Shown here piece after piece: positions 10,753 through 23,534 of a stretch of 64,000 bases of DNA. The translations under genes were made by a program, and so were the position numbers. The notes below the pieces were generated by a model that was not told the DNA's origin, ran no database searches, and saw only the letters and a program-made list of their open reading frames with translations. This DNA is from Lichina pygmaea (lineage: Eukaryota > Ascomycota > Lichinomycetes > Lichinales > Lichinaceae): assembly GCA_963422465.1 (NCBI GenBank), contig OY730172.1:558001-622000 (forward strand). Direction: 5' to 3'. The first letter of the stretch is position 1. Each line of letters starts with the position of its first letter.

Positions 10753-13587
10753 ATGGAGAACGAATCAAAACCGTTCTATGGAGATAATCTCCTCGAGGAA
10801 GATCGGCGCCCCACCGAGACACTGACGGCGCTGTTAACCGGTCTTGGAATTCATATCGTAAGTAGAGCGTGATCACGTTGCATCATAACTCGAACAACAA
10901 GCTGTCTCATGGGAAGATGTAAACGCTGACGAGGACGCTTGGGCTGATAGATCAAAGAAGTGGAGCCACGTCATGATGATTGCCTCACTCCTGAGAAGCT
11001 CGCGAATTTCTACCGGACTGTTGGTGGAGACTACGATGGGCTCTTCCTGGACTCTCCGCATGCTTCGTTGTCTTTTATCTACCAATGTCTGGGCTGCGCT
11101 CATTCGTTGGAACCCACGGAGGACGACTTTGCATCGCCGAGTGTCCCGGCTCTGAAAATGAGAGGATATGTCAGATGGCAGACGATACAGCTCTCGCTGG
11201 GCCCCGCAGAGCACGTTTCATATCTTCAACAGGCGGTGGACCGGTTCGATATCATTGATCCGCGCAGCGGCAATGTTTTTCCAAGGCCTCTTCCCAAGGA
11301 GGTCTTTCCCAGTAAGCCGGACGAGGAGATGGAGCGATGGCATGACATGGCTATCAACCGACTAAGGACCGAGGCCGAAAATGAACAACAGTATGGCGAC
11401 GGAGAGAGTGATGAGTATAGTCCTGGTGAAGAGGAGGAGGAAGAGGAGATCCTAGTCGAAGAGGATACCGACGACGAGCCGGACGGATACTTCCCGCCGG
11501 TGGAAACGCTACATAAAGAGACGAAGGCAAGATACAGAGACCACGAGAAATCACAGAGGGACCCTGATGACAAAGAGGCGTATGAGCATGGGCCTAAACA
11601 CCAGCCTTACCCTCGACGGACGAAGGATGGGAATGACAAACAGGAGTTTTCGACATCCACGCCTCCGGACGTTGATGTCTCTCTAGGTCGGCAAGCTCAA
11701 AGTGTACCAGAGACATCCTCGTCACGAGAAGTGTCATCACCAACATACAAGGATATTCCTCTGCGAACGCAATCCTCGCAGCCCAAGGAGAAGCAAGCGC
11801 GAGGAGGAAATCGCTTGCCAGCAACCGTTCCAGAGGTCTTCAGCAGCTCCGGCTCGGAGTCTGACGACGAGGATGACAGCAAGCAGGAGGAAGAGGCCGG
11901 TTCTAAGCACCGTCGTTCGGCTCGTCGGGTTGCTACTCCATTTGTGCATCCCCGTGCTCACCAGCCTTCCTCGACAAAGAAGCAATCACGTCACAATCGC
12001 AGTCGCCATCATCATGACTATGGTGATGAGTCTGAGGGTGAGAAAGAGAAAGGAGATAGGGATGAGAACAAGGACGAGGAAACCGAGGATGCGGATGATA
12101 GTCGCCATCACCATCACCATCGTCACACGAAAGATAAGAAGATGGAACACTTTCGGGCCGACGACCCTGCCCGCCCACCTCGGCGTCGTCGAGAGAGAAG
12201 ATATTCGGACGTTGAATATTCCTACTCCGGTACCCCGGTATCACCACCACACGAAAGCGCCGTCCAGGACAAGTACACAAAAGGCACTCTCGCTGTCGAC
12301 GACGAGCACCGGAGTGAGCAACACCACGATGCAAATGTCCCGGCTACAGGCCCGAGAAGTCCACACGACATCCCCACCACCACGGGCCCTAGAGGCGATG
12401 TAGTCCCTCGGCGACCCCCGATGCGTTCAAGGGGCCCATCCAGTCTGTCGGCCCACTTCTACCCGATGCCAACCGACTCTCGTCTCGCTCGGGTCCCTCC
12501 ACCGCCTCGGGTGAACTATCGCGGGGCCAACGTGAAATGGAGCAACGAGAACAGCGTTTATGTGTTTACGGTGCCGGACGGGAGTGCTCCTGGTACACCG
12601 GCGAGTACACCTGGCAGCGAGAAGTACCGGTCATCTGAATCGCCTACCTCAGCAAGACGAAGTGGCGGGCATGCAGGTAGCGCGCGAGACTCGGAAGGGC
12701 GAGGAGATGACCGACGGAGACATAGGGACAAGGACAGGGACAGGGACAGGGACAGACACAGGGACAGACACAGGCACAGTGACAGAGACCGAGACAGGGA
12801 CAGAGACAAGGACAGACACAGTGACAGAGATAAGGACAGGGATAGCGATAAAGATAGGGACAGGGACAGGGACAGGGACCGACACAGGGACAGAGATAGG
12901 GACAGACACAGCGACAGAGATAGGGACAGGGACAGGGACCGATACAGGGACAGACATAGCGACAGACACAGCGACAGAGATAGGGACAGGGACAGGGACA
13001 GGGACGAAAACAGGAACCGTGGTCGAGACGGAGACAGACGTCGAGATCGCGACCAAAGCAGCAGCCGAAGCCGAAGCCGAAGCCGAAACACAACTCGACG
13101 CCGCTCTCCATCAATTGCTTCGTCTACATCATCTTCGTCCGAAGGGAATTCGCATCGACGTGGACCAAGCTCCAGTTCTCGATCTAAACCACACTCCCAC
13201 CACTCCCACTCGCAAGCCAGTTATGATCCGCAATTCCCATCCCCTCTGTCGCTGTCGCATCTTCAAGACCTTTCTCTACCTATCCCAGGTCGTTCCCATC
13301 CTCATTCCCACCACAACAAGCCTCACCACCAGCATCATCAGTATGAGCATAGGTATGATCGAGACGAGGACCAACATTGGGATCAGGACCGAGACCGAGA
13401 CCGAGATCGGGACCGGGACCGGGACCGAGACAAAGACAAAGACAAAGACAGGCGCCGCGAACAGCGAAGAGAGCGCAGGGAAGAAGAGCAACAGCGCGCA
13501 CATCAGGCACAAACACAGTCTGGCACTCCTTCCATGGCTGGCGTCGCCGGCAGAAGATATGTCCCCGACGGTGTTCTATGGCGCTGA
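10753..13587 (+). CDS. DUF7514-domain protein with long Arg-Asp repeat
   Basis: Two exons, 10753-10857 and 10951-13587 (intron 93 nt, phase 0), 913 residues. Residues about 8-150 form the DUF7514 region common in filamentous ascomycetes: [20 protein letters not shown], then [60 protein letters not shown] and the [20 protein letters not shown] end. What follows is disordered and charged, with acidic runs, His runs, SR dipeptides and about 100 residues of alternating Arg-Asp (12715-13010), then another RD/KD block near 13385-13450. The function of DUF7514 is unknown; RD and SR tails are common in RNA-associated nuclear proteins, so a nuclear role is only an inference. The first exon fits the YW/FYGDLL start of the family, which supports the chosen ATG. 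Confidence 0.85.
12715..13010 (+). repeat. In-frame GACAGG-type hexanucleotide array
   Basis: An imperfect array of the hexamer AGGGAC with ACACAG and GATAGG variants, inside the DUF7514 gene. It encodes alternating Arg-Asp/His. As the unit is six bases long, all frames stay open on both strands, producing several false open frames. Length changes would be in-frame in steps of two residues. Confidence 0.85.
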
Positions 13588-15328
13588 AGTTACACGTACA
13601 TATGCGTTGGCCGCTGTGGGGAACCAAATTGAAGTGAACGATTATGTTGGTTTGCGTTGGTATTTGCATTAGCTGGGGGGGGGGGGGGGGGAAGGGGAAA
13701 TCTCACGCATGTTCGTGCTGAACAGTTGTACCTCCGTACGTTACGTATATGTTATATCTATGATAATACTGATTTCCGATGATCCTCCTACTGGTTACGA
13801 TGAAGGGGTAAAAAGGGGATCTCAGTCCAATTCTGTGCCACAGCAACAGTCCACAATCACAAACCCAATTCTGGTATCGGAATGTAAGTGGATCACACCT
13901 TACTATGCTCAGAGTATCCGGCCCGCTCAGCCAGCTTTGTCCGTCACAAACCCAGTGGTGAAGTTGTTTTGCAAGTTGAACCTGTTCGTCGGTAGTCAAG
14001 TACGCCACGATGGACGAATGGCGCATGCATGTACGTAGTGCGTGTATACGCCCTCTACACTCTCCTGGTCGATAGATGCAAGGCTACACAAAACCTAACC
14101 CTAGAGTATAGAAATCCTCAGAACTTGTCCTATGTTCCCTTTACACTGCTGTTTCTCCCCCATACCGATGGTCCGTACCGTACCCGATCACATGACGGTC
14201 GATATCAGATAACGAGCAGTTAAGGGGCCCCCTTGATAAAATTTCGTATAAGTCCACTATCCTTGGTTGGAATCATCTCAAATTTTTATATTGGGTAGAG
14301 AATCATATAGAGAAGAGATATCGAGCAATAGAGCTCTAGTATACAAAGCGTGATTGCTTTCTCAGGACTCAATCATGTTAATTAGTTCTGGGGCCTCCTA
14401 ATCTTCCCACCTGTCATCTACATCATCAACATCAGAAGAAGACTGTTTTGACTGGTGAATGAGTCTTTCTTGCAGTTGTTACAGCCTTCTGATCTTTTTC
14501 CTCCCTCTCTGCCTGCTTCTACAAGGTGCTGTGTTCTGCACTTAAAACAAGACTTCCCAACAATACGCTCTGCAAGATCCTAGACAGTCTGGGGAGTCAT
14601 AGACTATTCCTGGATGCTAAGGGCACCAACACACTCCACTAGCTTTACTTTCTGGGGTCTTCTGCTGATGTCAATGATGAAGATGACCGGTGGGAAGACA
14701 AGGAGGTCGCAAGGACTAAGTAATAAAGTTGAGTTCTGAGAAAGCAGTCACGCTTTGTATACTAGAGCTCTATTGCTCGATATCTCTTCTCTATATGATT
14801 CTCTATATGATTCTCTACCCAATATAAAAATTTGAGATGATTCCAACCAAGGATAGTGGGCTTATACAAAATTTCATCAAGGGGGCCCCTCAACTGCTCG
14901 CTATCTGATATCGACCGTCATGTGATCGGGTACGGTACAGTACTATACTGTACCGGTACCGTATAGGTTTTGCAAGCTTGAGACTAGGCAGTCAGCAAGA
15001 CTTCATCATGGTATTCACAACAGTATCTTGACTTGGTAGGTCAAAGGGTGGCCAGGACTGGTTGGGAAAACCACTGGATAATATAGGCATGTGAATTTGC
15101 CAACAGCCCAGAGTACGGAGTAGTCTACGAAGCAGTGACCTGCTGTATCAGATCTGTTGAGCCGCATTTTAAGCCGCATTCGTAATAAGTTTTGAGACAT
15201 CGCGCCACCCGCGCGTGGCGCCCTGACATCACAGAAGACGACCACTGGCAGCCCTGTCAAAGCCCCATGGTCGTCGTTGGACCGAGCAGAGCATAGCTGC
15301 TCCATATCACTCTACTTCAAGATCCGTC
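13588..15328. other. Intergenic holding a foldback element
   Basis: Includes a 17-G run at 13675-13691 right after the DUF7514 stop, and the foldback element at 14175-14938. From 14939 to 15328 is presumably the promoter of the ING-family gene. No other gene seen. Confidence 0.6.
14175..14938. mobile_element. Foldback / MITE-like element with very long inverted repeats
   Basis: Two arms mirror each other: from GTACCGTACCCGATCAC inward at 14175, and its complement ending at 14938. About 200 bp is nearly identical (GGGGCCCCCTTGAT, CCTTGGTTGGAATCATCTCA, GAGCTCTAGTATACAAAGCG are shared), and the match continues more weakly another 80 bp inward, leaving about 200 bp of unique centre. The right arm has one extra copy of an ATATGATTCTCT segment. 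The ends sit at TA dinucleotides (14176-14177, 14936-14937), as for Tc1/mariner relatives. The inner arm parts read, on opposite strands, as an acidic tail of the type DVDDVDDRWED / DVNDEDDRWED, like the acidic C-terminus of a Tc1/mariner transposase, so both arms may derive from the 3' end of one parent. It encodes no transposase. Confidence 0.85.
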
Positions 15329-17197
15329 ATGGCTGCCGCGGAAGATGCAGCAGCTGTGCTAGACGAGTTCATCCACGATGGTCGGTGGCTTCTCTTACCG
15401 TTCTGAGAGCTCTAACATGATCCATCTGGTACTGACAAGCGTGTAGTGGCCAACATGCCGGCGGAGATGGCACATCTGTTTGAGGAGATCGCAGCCAAGG
15501 ACAAGGTGGTCCAAGACTGTCGCAACACGGTCGCTGATCGGGACGGCCAACTGCAGAAGTTCATCCGGCTGAACGGCAGTCTGTTCGTGAACCCCAAGGA
15601 GGAAACCCACAACAACGCGATTGAGTCGAGCTACGAGCAGGCTCAGAGGGTACAGGAAGAGAAGCTAGCTCTGACCGACAAGGCTGCGGTGCTGCTGGAC
15701 CGGCAACTACGTCGTCTAGATATCAAGATCCGCGACCTGACCCGACACGGAGTCATGCCCAAGGAGCCTGCCCTGCCCTCGATACTTTATCCCAGCGCAG
15801 GTGACGGCACTCCATTCTCGGGCGTCTCGACCCCCAACACGGGCATGTCTACGCCGCTGAACCCACTGCCGAATAATGGCCTGCCCGGAACGACTATCGC
15901 CAACTCCAACGTCACACGCTTGGCGCAGCCGCAGCCACAGAGTGCTCGAGGCGGCGCGCGGTTCAACCTTTCTGTTGCAGGAGTTCATTCGTCGCTGAAT
16001 GCACCGCATCTGACCAGCTCGGCGCCGACGACACCAGCAGCGAACGTCGCACATCTGCATCAGCGCCAGCGCGAGTCGTCAGCGGGAGCGGGCAATGAAG
16101 TCAAGCGGCGGCGTCTCAACATCCATCTGGGATCGCTGCCCTCTGCATCGTCAGCGCTGGCCCAGCAATCCTCCCTTGGTCCGTCCGACACGCCCAAAGC
16201 TGGTACACCGTCCAGTGTACGATCTGGTAGCGCCGGCCCCAAAAAGGGCCAAGCAAACAAGGGTGGCGCCAGTGCCGCGTCTCAACAAGCGCGGCGGAAG
16301 GTTGGCCGCCCGGGACAGCAGCAGCAACAGCAGCAGCTGCGAGGCAAGGCTCAGGCGGCGGACGGGAAACCCACCAAACGACCTCGCAAGAAGCTTACCG
16401 GCGCGGCTGCCAGCTCGGCGAACCTTGCAAAATCCGGCAAGGGGTCGAGCTTTGTTGGTGCAGATGGCGCATCGACGCCAGGAGAGAGCAGCGCTCGTGG
16501 CTCCCACAAGAATCTGGATGTCGAGATGCGCGATCGAGGCAGCACACATGCTTCGGTCGAGGCAATCAAGGAAGAGGACGACGACGACAACTACCACAAG
16601 CGAATCAAGGCTGAGAACGAAGGCGGTTCGAACGCTGGCCGAAGCGACGATGAGAAGCCAGCGGGACGCCGGGGGACACCAACGAACCGACGCTCTGGCA
16701 CCGCATCGAAGCCAAAGGTCAAACGCAAATCCCGCGCTCATGCCGTCGCCGGGATCGCCGCCGACAGCGCGAGCAATCCCGTCGCTGCCCATCCAGCGAT
16801 AGACGAGGACGACAACGACGACGAGGACGACGAAGACGAAGAAGAAGAAGGGGAAGGGGAAGAGGAGGAGTATGAAGACGAGGATGCAGAAGAGGAGGAG
16901 GAGGACGACGACGACGACGACAGCGACGACAAGAAATACTGCACCTGCCGCAACGTGAGTCACGGGAACATGGTCGCCTGCGACAACGACGCCTGCCCGT
17001 TCGAGTGGTTCCACTGGATGTGCGTCGGCGTCACCAAGGAGCCTACGGGCACGTGGTACTGTCCCAAGTGTCGCGGCGCCTCCGTCACAGAACTCGCGGC
17101 CAACAAGGCGAAAGGCGCGACGGTGGCGTCGGCGGCGGTGGCGGCGGCAACGGAGGCGATGGGAGGCAGCATAGGGACCGTCGCCGGAGCTGCTTAA
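15329..17197 (+). CDS. ING-family PHD-finger protein, Yng2-like (NuA4 subunit)
   Basis: Two exons, 15329-15380 and 15447-17197 (66-nt intron, phase 1), 600 residues. The N-terminal ING coiled coil is clear: VLDEFIHDV, then [52 protein letters not shown] and LDIKIRDL (to about residue 115). A long Ser/Ala/Lys-rich disordered part and an Asp/Glu tract (about 470-515) precede a C-terminal PHD finger, [20 protein letters not shown] then [11 protein letters not shown] and GTWYCPKCR, a full C4HC3 set. ING PHD fingers bind H3K4me3 and recruit acetyltransferase or deacetylase complexes. The [19 protein letters not shown] text favours the Yng2 type over Pho23 or Yng1, but that choice is an inference. 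Confidence 0.88.
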
Positions 17198-18725
<1,528 letters not shown>

Positions 18726-20235
18726 TCAAGCGCCGCTGGAGGGCGCGTGGCTTGAGATCCAAGCGCCAAATGCCGTCGGGTTACGGGTCTGAATGAACAG
18801 CGTTCCGGGGCCTAGATTATTTTGCGAGGTGGGGTGAGCTGATGGGAGGAGAGAAATTGAGCAGGAGAATGGAATGAGGAGAAGGTGGGGAGGAAGGAAG
18901 GGAGGTCAGGAAGATACCCGTTCTGGGTGCTGGGAAAGGTAGAGAGAGACACGAAAAGAGACGCAAAGGGAGACGGAATACTGACCGGTGAACTTGCAGA
19001 TCAATCCTTCGGCTGAGGTGAGACCCGACATGATGCCGCCGCTGGCGGCGCGTTCAAGCACGTACTTGCAGTTCCACGCCACGAGATGGCCGTTGTCGAC
19101 GATGTATTTTTCGTCGTTTTGAAGCTAGCCAGGCCCACAGAGGTGTCAGTCCAACGTCTCGAGGGGAACGCCGGGACATTGGCAGGACACGTGCGCCGTC
19201 GGACGAAAGAAAGAAAAGACGAGTCGAGGGAGAAAAGACGCAACGAGAAACAACTGACGTCCTTGCGGATGATGGCACCCAGGCTCGTGATCCACAAGAT
19301 GCCGTTTCCGCTGATCTTGTACACGAACAGACCCTCGCCCGAGAACATGGCCTTGCCGATGCCCTGGCTCTTGTAGTCCTTGACAACGCCCTGGGTCGCG
19401 GCCAGGAAGGCATCCTTGCCCACGTTCCACTGCTCCTGCCCGCTCAGGCGGATGTTGGAGATGTCTCCGAGCGCCGGCGGCGCCAAGATCAACTCGCCCG
19501 GGCCCGTGAACGTCGAGCTGCCAATGTCTCCACCCGCGATCAGCTTCTTCATCGAGAACTTCATCGCGCCCTTCAACGTCATCGTGGCCGACATGCCGAC
19601 CATCGATCCTGCAGCGTGTCAGTCCATGCGTGACGCCCGCTGACACGAGTTGACCCGGGTAGGTCATGGACATGCGCACCGGGCTTGGCCTGCACGGGAC
19701 AGCCTATGGCCAGCTGCATGGTCAAGATGGTGTTGCTGTCCCGGTGGCTGATGCGATAGCTCCCGCCATTGAACGTGCCGACATCGTCCTGGGTCGACAT
19801 CGCACCGGTGAAATGGCTCGCGTCAGGAGCTCCTCCGGGCATCTTGTTAGGCGCATTGGCATTGAATGGGGTGCCAGCCGGCGACGCATATCCTGCTGTG
19901 CCGGGATGGCCGCCGACCTCACCGCCGGGCGGAGGATGGTGTTGGGATTGGTTATACTGTTGCTGCTGGTGCTGGTGCTGTTGCGCATGCTGAGGCTGCT
20001 GGTGGGTCTGATAGCCCGGTGGGCCAGTGTGAGTTGGCGTAAAGGTATGTTGCGGGGCTATCAGCGACATCAGTCGGCGCTCATTCATCTTCAGATCCAG
20101 CTGTCATACGTTGTTGCTGCGGATAGCCACCCTTTTCCGGTGGAGCTAGCCAGATGTCAGCGGCCGGATCCGTGATCTTTGCAAGGATCACCTCTTACGC
20201 GCATAATAACCTCCTTGAGGCGGCTGTCCTGACAT
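18726..20235 (-). CDS. AIM24: AIM24-family mitochondrial protein
   Basis: Six exons on the minus strand: 20235-20199, 20145-20110, 20057-19680, 19608-19259, 19124-18986, 18811-18726; all phases match and give 341 residues. The N-terminus is Gln/Pro/Gly/His-rich ([13 protein letters not shown], then HQ-runs). The AIM24 (DUF124, TRAP-like beta-helix) domain starts near [20 protein letters not shown] and includes [66 protein letters not shown] and the terminal [14 protein letters not shown]. Yeast Aim24 sits in the inner mitochondrial membrane and supports MICOS; many filamentous-fungal homologs, like this one, have a Gln-rich head and no clear presequence, so localisation is uncertain. The tiny first two exons (37 and 36 nt) are supported by splice sites and a continuous proline-rich reading. 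Confidence 0.9.
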
Positions 20236-21120
20236 GACTGCGATGTAAACGCAAACAAGTATGATATACTCAAGACGCACTTCAGGCAAGGATGTAGTTC
20301 TCTCAGGTGTCGAGAGTCAGATGGAAAGAGGATGCCGTCGTCTTTTTTGTAGTAGGCACTGCAGGTTGGCGGGGTATTGTACTACCAGTAGAACCATCTC
20401 GTGGGGCTGAGTGGACTGGCCGCTAGTGCGGCCGCATTCACCGTAGGGGTGAGGCTACTGAGACACCGAATAACAGCCTAGCCAATGGGGTCACTGGTGC
20501 CAAGCAATAGCCAACCAGCGGAGCTGAAAGCGACTTCCGTACGGCCGTACGTAAGTATGTGCTGTACGACCCACGAGTCTCGGTAGGCGTCCAGTGACGT
20601 CTTTCCATGCTGCGGAGGTCTGATGTCGATGACTACAGTATCCAACCAGAGACCTCCTCTGTTCAATAGCCTTGCAAGCCTGCCGTAAATACCTGGTTCA
20701 CAGTTGATTGGTGCCTCAGCTAATCAATGATGCTGCAGGAGTGAAAGTACCCCAGGCAAGGCTGTCAAGACTCGAACATGTTGAGATCAGAAAACTCTCC
20801 TGGAGATGCATCAGTCACATAACAATTTGGGTGGAAAGCTCGTGTGATGTGCCTTGATGGATTAAAGTTGTAAAGATGGTATTAGTATTCTTCTGTTCAG
20901 AAGGCTGTTGGTTGTGACATTCAAAGCAAAGACTTGCAAGCAGGACAGTCCTTGTCCAACCTTTGCTGTCGAACATGGGAAGACAAAACAACAGATTATT
21001 GGCGTGTATTGACAGACAAGCCTCTGGGGTCAGCCACATCAGCGCCCGACCTCAGACATATAGTACAAATGTCCCTTGTGGCAGTCCTAGTGAGGCAGAC
21101 AGAGAAGGACAAGGGGGAGT
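20236..21120. other. Intergenic, nothing recognised
   Basis: Upstream of AIM24 and downstream of NUC1. AT-richer than the genes around it. Only short unsupported frames. Confidence 0.5.
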
Positions 21121-22143
21121 TCAGTGTTTCGTTGACGATCTGCTACCGTTTGCTCCGACAAGCTTCTTCTGCCTGTCGGCCCACTCGCGCACGAGGATGA
21201 TGCAGGGGATCTCAGAGCAGAGACGCCTCCTGCGTTCGGTCGGCAGGCTCTGCGCAAACTCGAGCCCGCTCGCCCGCTCGACCGCCTCGATAGGCACCTC
21301 AAAGTCCGTCAGAGGCTTGAGGTTGGAGATCTCGGCGTTCGGCAGCACGAACGCGCCCAGAGCCACGTTCCCGCCCGGCCGTCCGTCCTCTGCGAAGATC
21401 ACCTTGTAGAAGTGCGTCGGCACGGCCACGTTCGGCGGGCTTCCGATCACCTCGTAATTGACCCGCCACTTGCCGTCCACAGCATCTCGTCGTGGCAGGT
21501 ACAGCGGTCCACTGATGACCCGCACTGAGGGATACCGCTGTGTCAGGCGTCGGCAGAAGTCTTCCAGGTGCGCCCAGTAGTCCCGGTTGAAGCCCTCGCC
21601 AACCTGCGGACACATGTTGGTGAGGTAAAAGGTCTCGTCCATGGCCTTCTGGTCCCACTTCGCGTCGACGGCCGGCACCTGGTGACCCCGGTCGTAGCCA
21701 GACCGGTGGTAGTCCTTGAGCTTGGCTTGGAATTTTTCTGGCAAGGCTGGATCCTCAAGGAAGGTCGAGCCCCTTCGGTCACCACCGTGTATCGCCAGCG
21801 ACTGCGGCGTGATGTGCTCAGCCACCCAGGATGGATTGCGGGTACGTCGATCGAAGGACGAGATCAGCGCCTCCCTCGTCGCAAGGTCATTCACCGGACC
21901 GGGAAAGCCATATTCGAAGACTCCCGCGGGATTGATCGGGGCGACGATGCCTCCCTTTGCGTAGCTCGACGGTGACGGAACCGGCGATGGTGGAGATGCC
22001 CCTCTAGAAGGAGGTGGTCGTGTCGTTGTGGGCATCGGTGGCGGTGGCTCCCGCCGCGGACGAGACGAGTAGAAGGCAGCCGTAACGGCAGCACCGGTTG
22101 CAGCGCCAGCTGCAGCAATCAGGGCAAGCGTCGCCTTGGGCAT
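21121..22143 (-). CDS. NUC1: Mitochondrial DNA/RNA non-specific endonuclease (EndoG type)
   Basis: An uninterrupted frame; starting at 22143 it gives 340 residues (MPKATLALIAAAGAATGAAV...), matching the short hydrophobic Ala-rich anchor usual in fungal Nuc1. A further 26 residues are open upstream to an ATG at 22221 but do not look conserved. The beta-beta-alpha metal nuclease signature DRGH is at residues 151-154 (GYDRGHQVPA), followed by DAKWDQKAMDETFYLTNMCP and GEGFNRDYWAHLE, which hold the metal-binding Asn. Nuc1 degrades DNA and RNA, acts in mitochondrial nucleic-acid turnover and is released in cell death. QVPA replaces the usual LAPA after DRGH, outside the catalytic residues. Confidence 0.95.
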   Translation of the reverse strand: MPKATLALIAAAGAATGAAVTAAFYSSRPRREPPPPMPTTTRPPPSRGASPPSPVPSPSSYAKGGIVAPINPAGVFEYGFPGPVNDLATREALISSFDRRTRNPSWVAEHITPQSLAIHGGDRRGSTFLEDPALPEKFQAKLKDYHRSGYDRGHQVPAVDAKWDQKAMDETFYLTNMCPQVGEGFNRDYWAHLEDFCRRLTQRYPSVRVISGPLYLPRRDAVDGKWRVNYEVIGSPPNVAVPTHFYKVIFAEDGRPGGNVALGAFVLPNAEISNLKPLTDFEVPIEAVERASGLEFAQSLPTERRRRLCSEIPCIILVREWADRQKKLVGANGSRSSTKH

Positions 22144-22860
22144 GGTTGGGTGATTGGGCTTGATCGCGATCAGTAAGCGTTCTGCCCATTGTGGCACGTG
22201 TGGCAGAGTGGGCCGTACCAACAGTGACCATCACGGGACGCGAAAAGTGACGACAGTGAAAACGCGCCACAGCTGGTCACTGATGAGTCATCCAGTCGAT
22301 TCAGAGTGGCGCAGGCAGGAAACTGCGATACGTATGGAGGTACGTATGTACTTACGTACATCGAGGTGTCCAGCGGATATAACATTAAGTACGTAACGTA
22401 CATACGCTTAGTAAGCTGAAAATTCTGCAGTAGAATCAAAAGACCCGTACGTACTTCCGTACGTACAAACACTTTGGTAGGATCGCAATTGCAATTGCAA
22501 CATCATGGATCAAGTCACTGAGTTTCTCGATGTACCAGCAACCACAAAGCGACAGCAAGTGACTCGAGATGAGCGCCTCCATGCTCAGCGTCTTCGCAAC
22601 CACGGGGGTCATACAGAATATTGAGTCGTACGAGTGCAGGCATCTAGATGTCTCAAGAGATTTGATAGTGCGGCTCTACCATCGACTTTGGCTTGTATCT
22701 ACGTACTTAACGTTATATCCGCTAGACACCTCTTACGGACAGTACATTTTACTCCTCCTTTCTAGCGACTCATGTACGAGGTTGCTACCTCGTACCTTAT
22801 CATGCCGTGCACTCGTACCTCGCACGTCGGTACGTACAGTAGAGGCATGAACTCTGGTCC
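22144..22860. other. Intergenic rich in GTAC palindromes
   Basis: Many GTACGTAC/CGTACG words (for example 22335-22365, 22440-22465, 22830-22840). Contains the NUC1 5' flank. No gene seen. Confidence 0.5.
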
Positions 22861-22913
22861 TGTGGAGTTATAAGATCACCATGAAGTTCCTCGCCGTCCC
22901 TTGCGGCACCGCA
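22861..22913 (+). promoter_or_regulatory. Upstream block shared by the two secreted paralogs
   Basis: Starts TGTGGAGTTATAAGATCACC, about 110 bp before the ATG at 22972, with a TATAAG at its centre. The same block, about 80 percent alike by eye, lies about 120 bp upstream of the paralog at 60.6 kb. Conservation at the same distance from both starts suggests a core promoter or leader carried along in the duplication. Confidence 0.6.
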
Positions 22914-22971
22914 GGACAAGGGAGCAGAGTCGCCAAATAGAAAAGTGACAGCCGACTGAGGTCTCAAAACC

Positions 22972-23534
22972 ATGCATCTTGTCACGCTCTTGTCTGTGGT
23001 CATCACCCTATGCTTGATGCAATTAGTGGTGGGAGCTCGACTCAAAATGCCTCCTGCCTTGAAAGAGTGCATATACGCTAATATCCCTGAGGAGAAGATC
23101 TTGGTATGTGTCTCCATTGTTACCCACCAGATGCTTCTGTTTCAGGACTGTCTTGGCTGAGATGACTAACATTGCTTAAGCCATCCAAAGCCATCTGGGG
23201 TGATGGTGTTCCGAAATCGGTCAGAACCAAGGTATGGAATACCGCCGTCACATCTTGTAGCCATATCGATGGCTGGTCATCATACTACTTGGACCCAGCC
23301 TACGAAATCCTTTGGGTGGCACTTGATGAAAAGTACCGTCCCTCGGCTGCTGAGGATGACGATAGCTACCAGCAAATACAGCAAATCAGCCTGAACAACC
23401 TTAGGGAGCTCGGTTCGCAATTGGGCAAAACTGCGTTCTCTTACATCTCGCCGCCTCGGGAGAAGGGATATATGCGTCAACCTGTGGGTCAGCGTGCGCT
23501 ATTTCGAGGAGCCCTTCGGCCACGAAGTTTATAG
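22972..23534 (+). CDS. Short secreted protein, paralog of the 60-kb gene
   Basis: Two exons, 22972-23103 and 23181-23534 (77-nt intron, phase 0), 161 residues, with no internal stop. The signal peptide MHLVTLLSVVITLCLMQLVV (cut near VVG-A) is followed almost at once by LKECIYANIPEEKI, then after the intron VWNTAVTSCSHIDGW, a variable acidic stretch and QISLNNLRELGSQLGKTAFS. Each of these has a counterpart in the 296-residue protein encoded at 59643-60672 (EKCIIDNIPEEEI, TWNAAVNNCQRVKGW, QFSVNNLKGAVVDGL), with the intron in the same place and of nearly the same sequence. The middle of the long protein is missing. Two cysteines are kept in both mature proteins and could form a disulfide. Function unknown; small secreted, lineage-restricted proteins are often effectors, which is inference only. 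Confidence 0.68.

Noticed and set aside
12558-13114. Several antisense and alternate-frame open frames in the DUF7514 gene
   Set aside because: The hexamer array has no stop in any frame; the frames repeat two-residue patterns and have no flanking domain.
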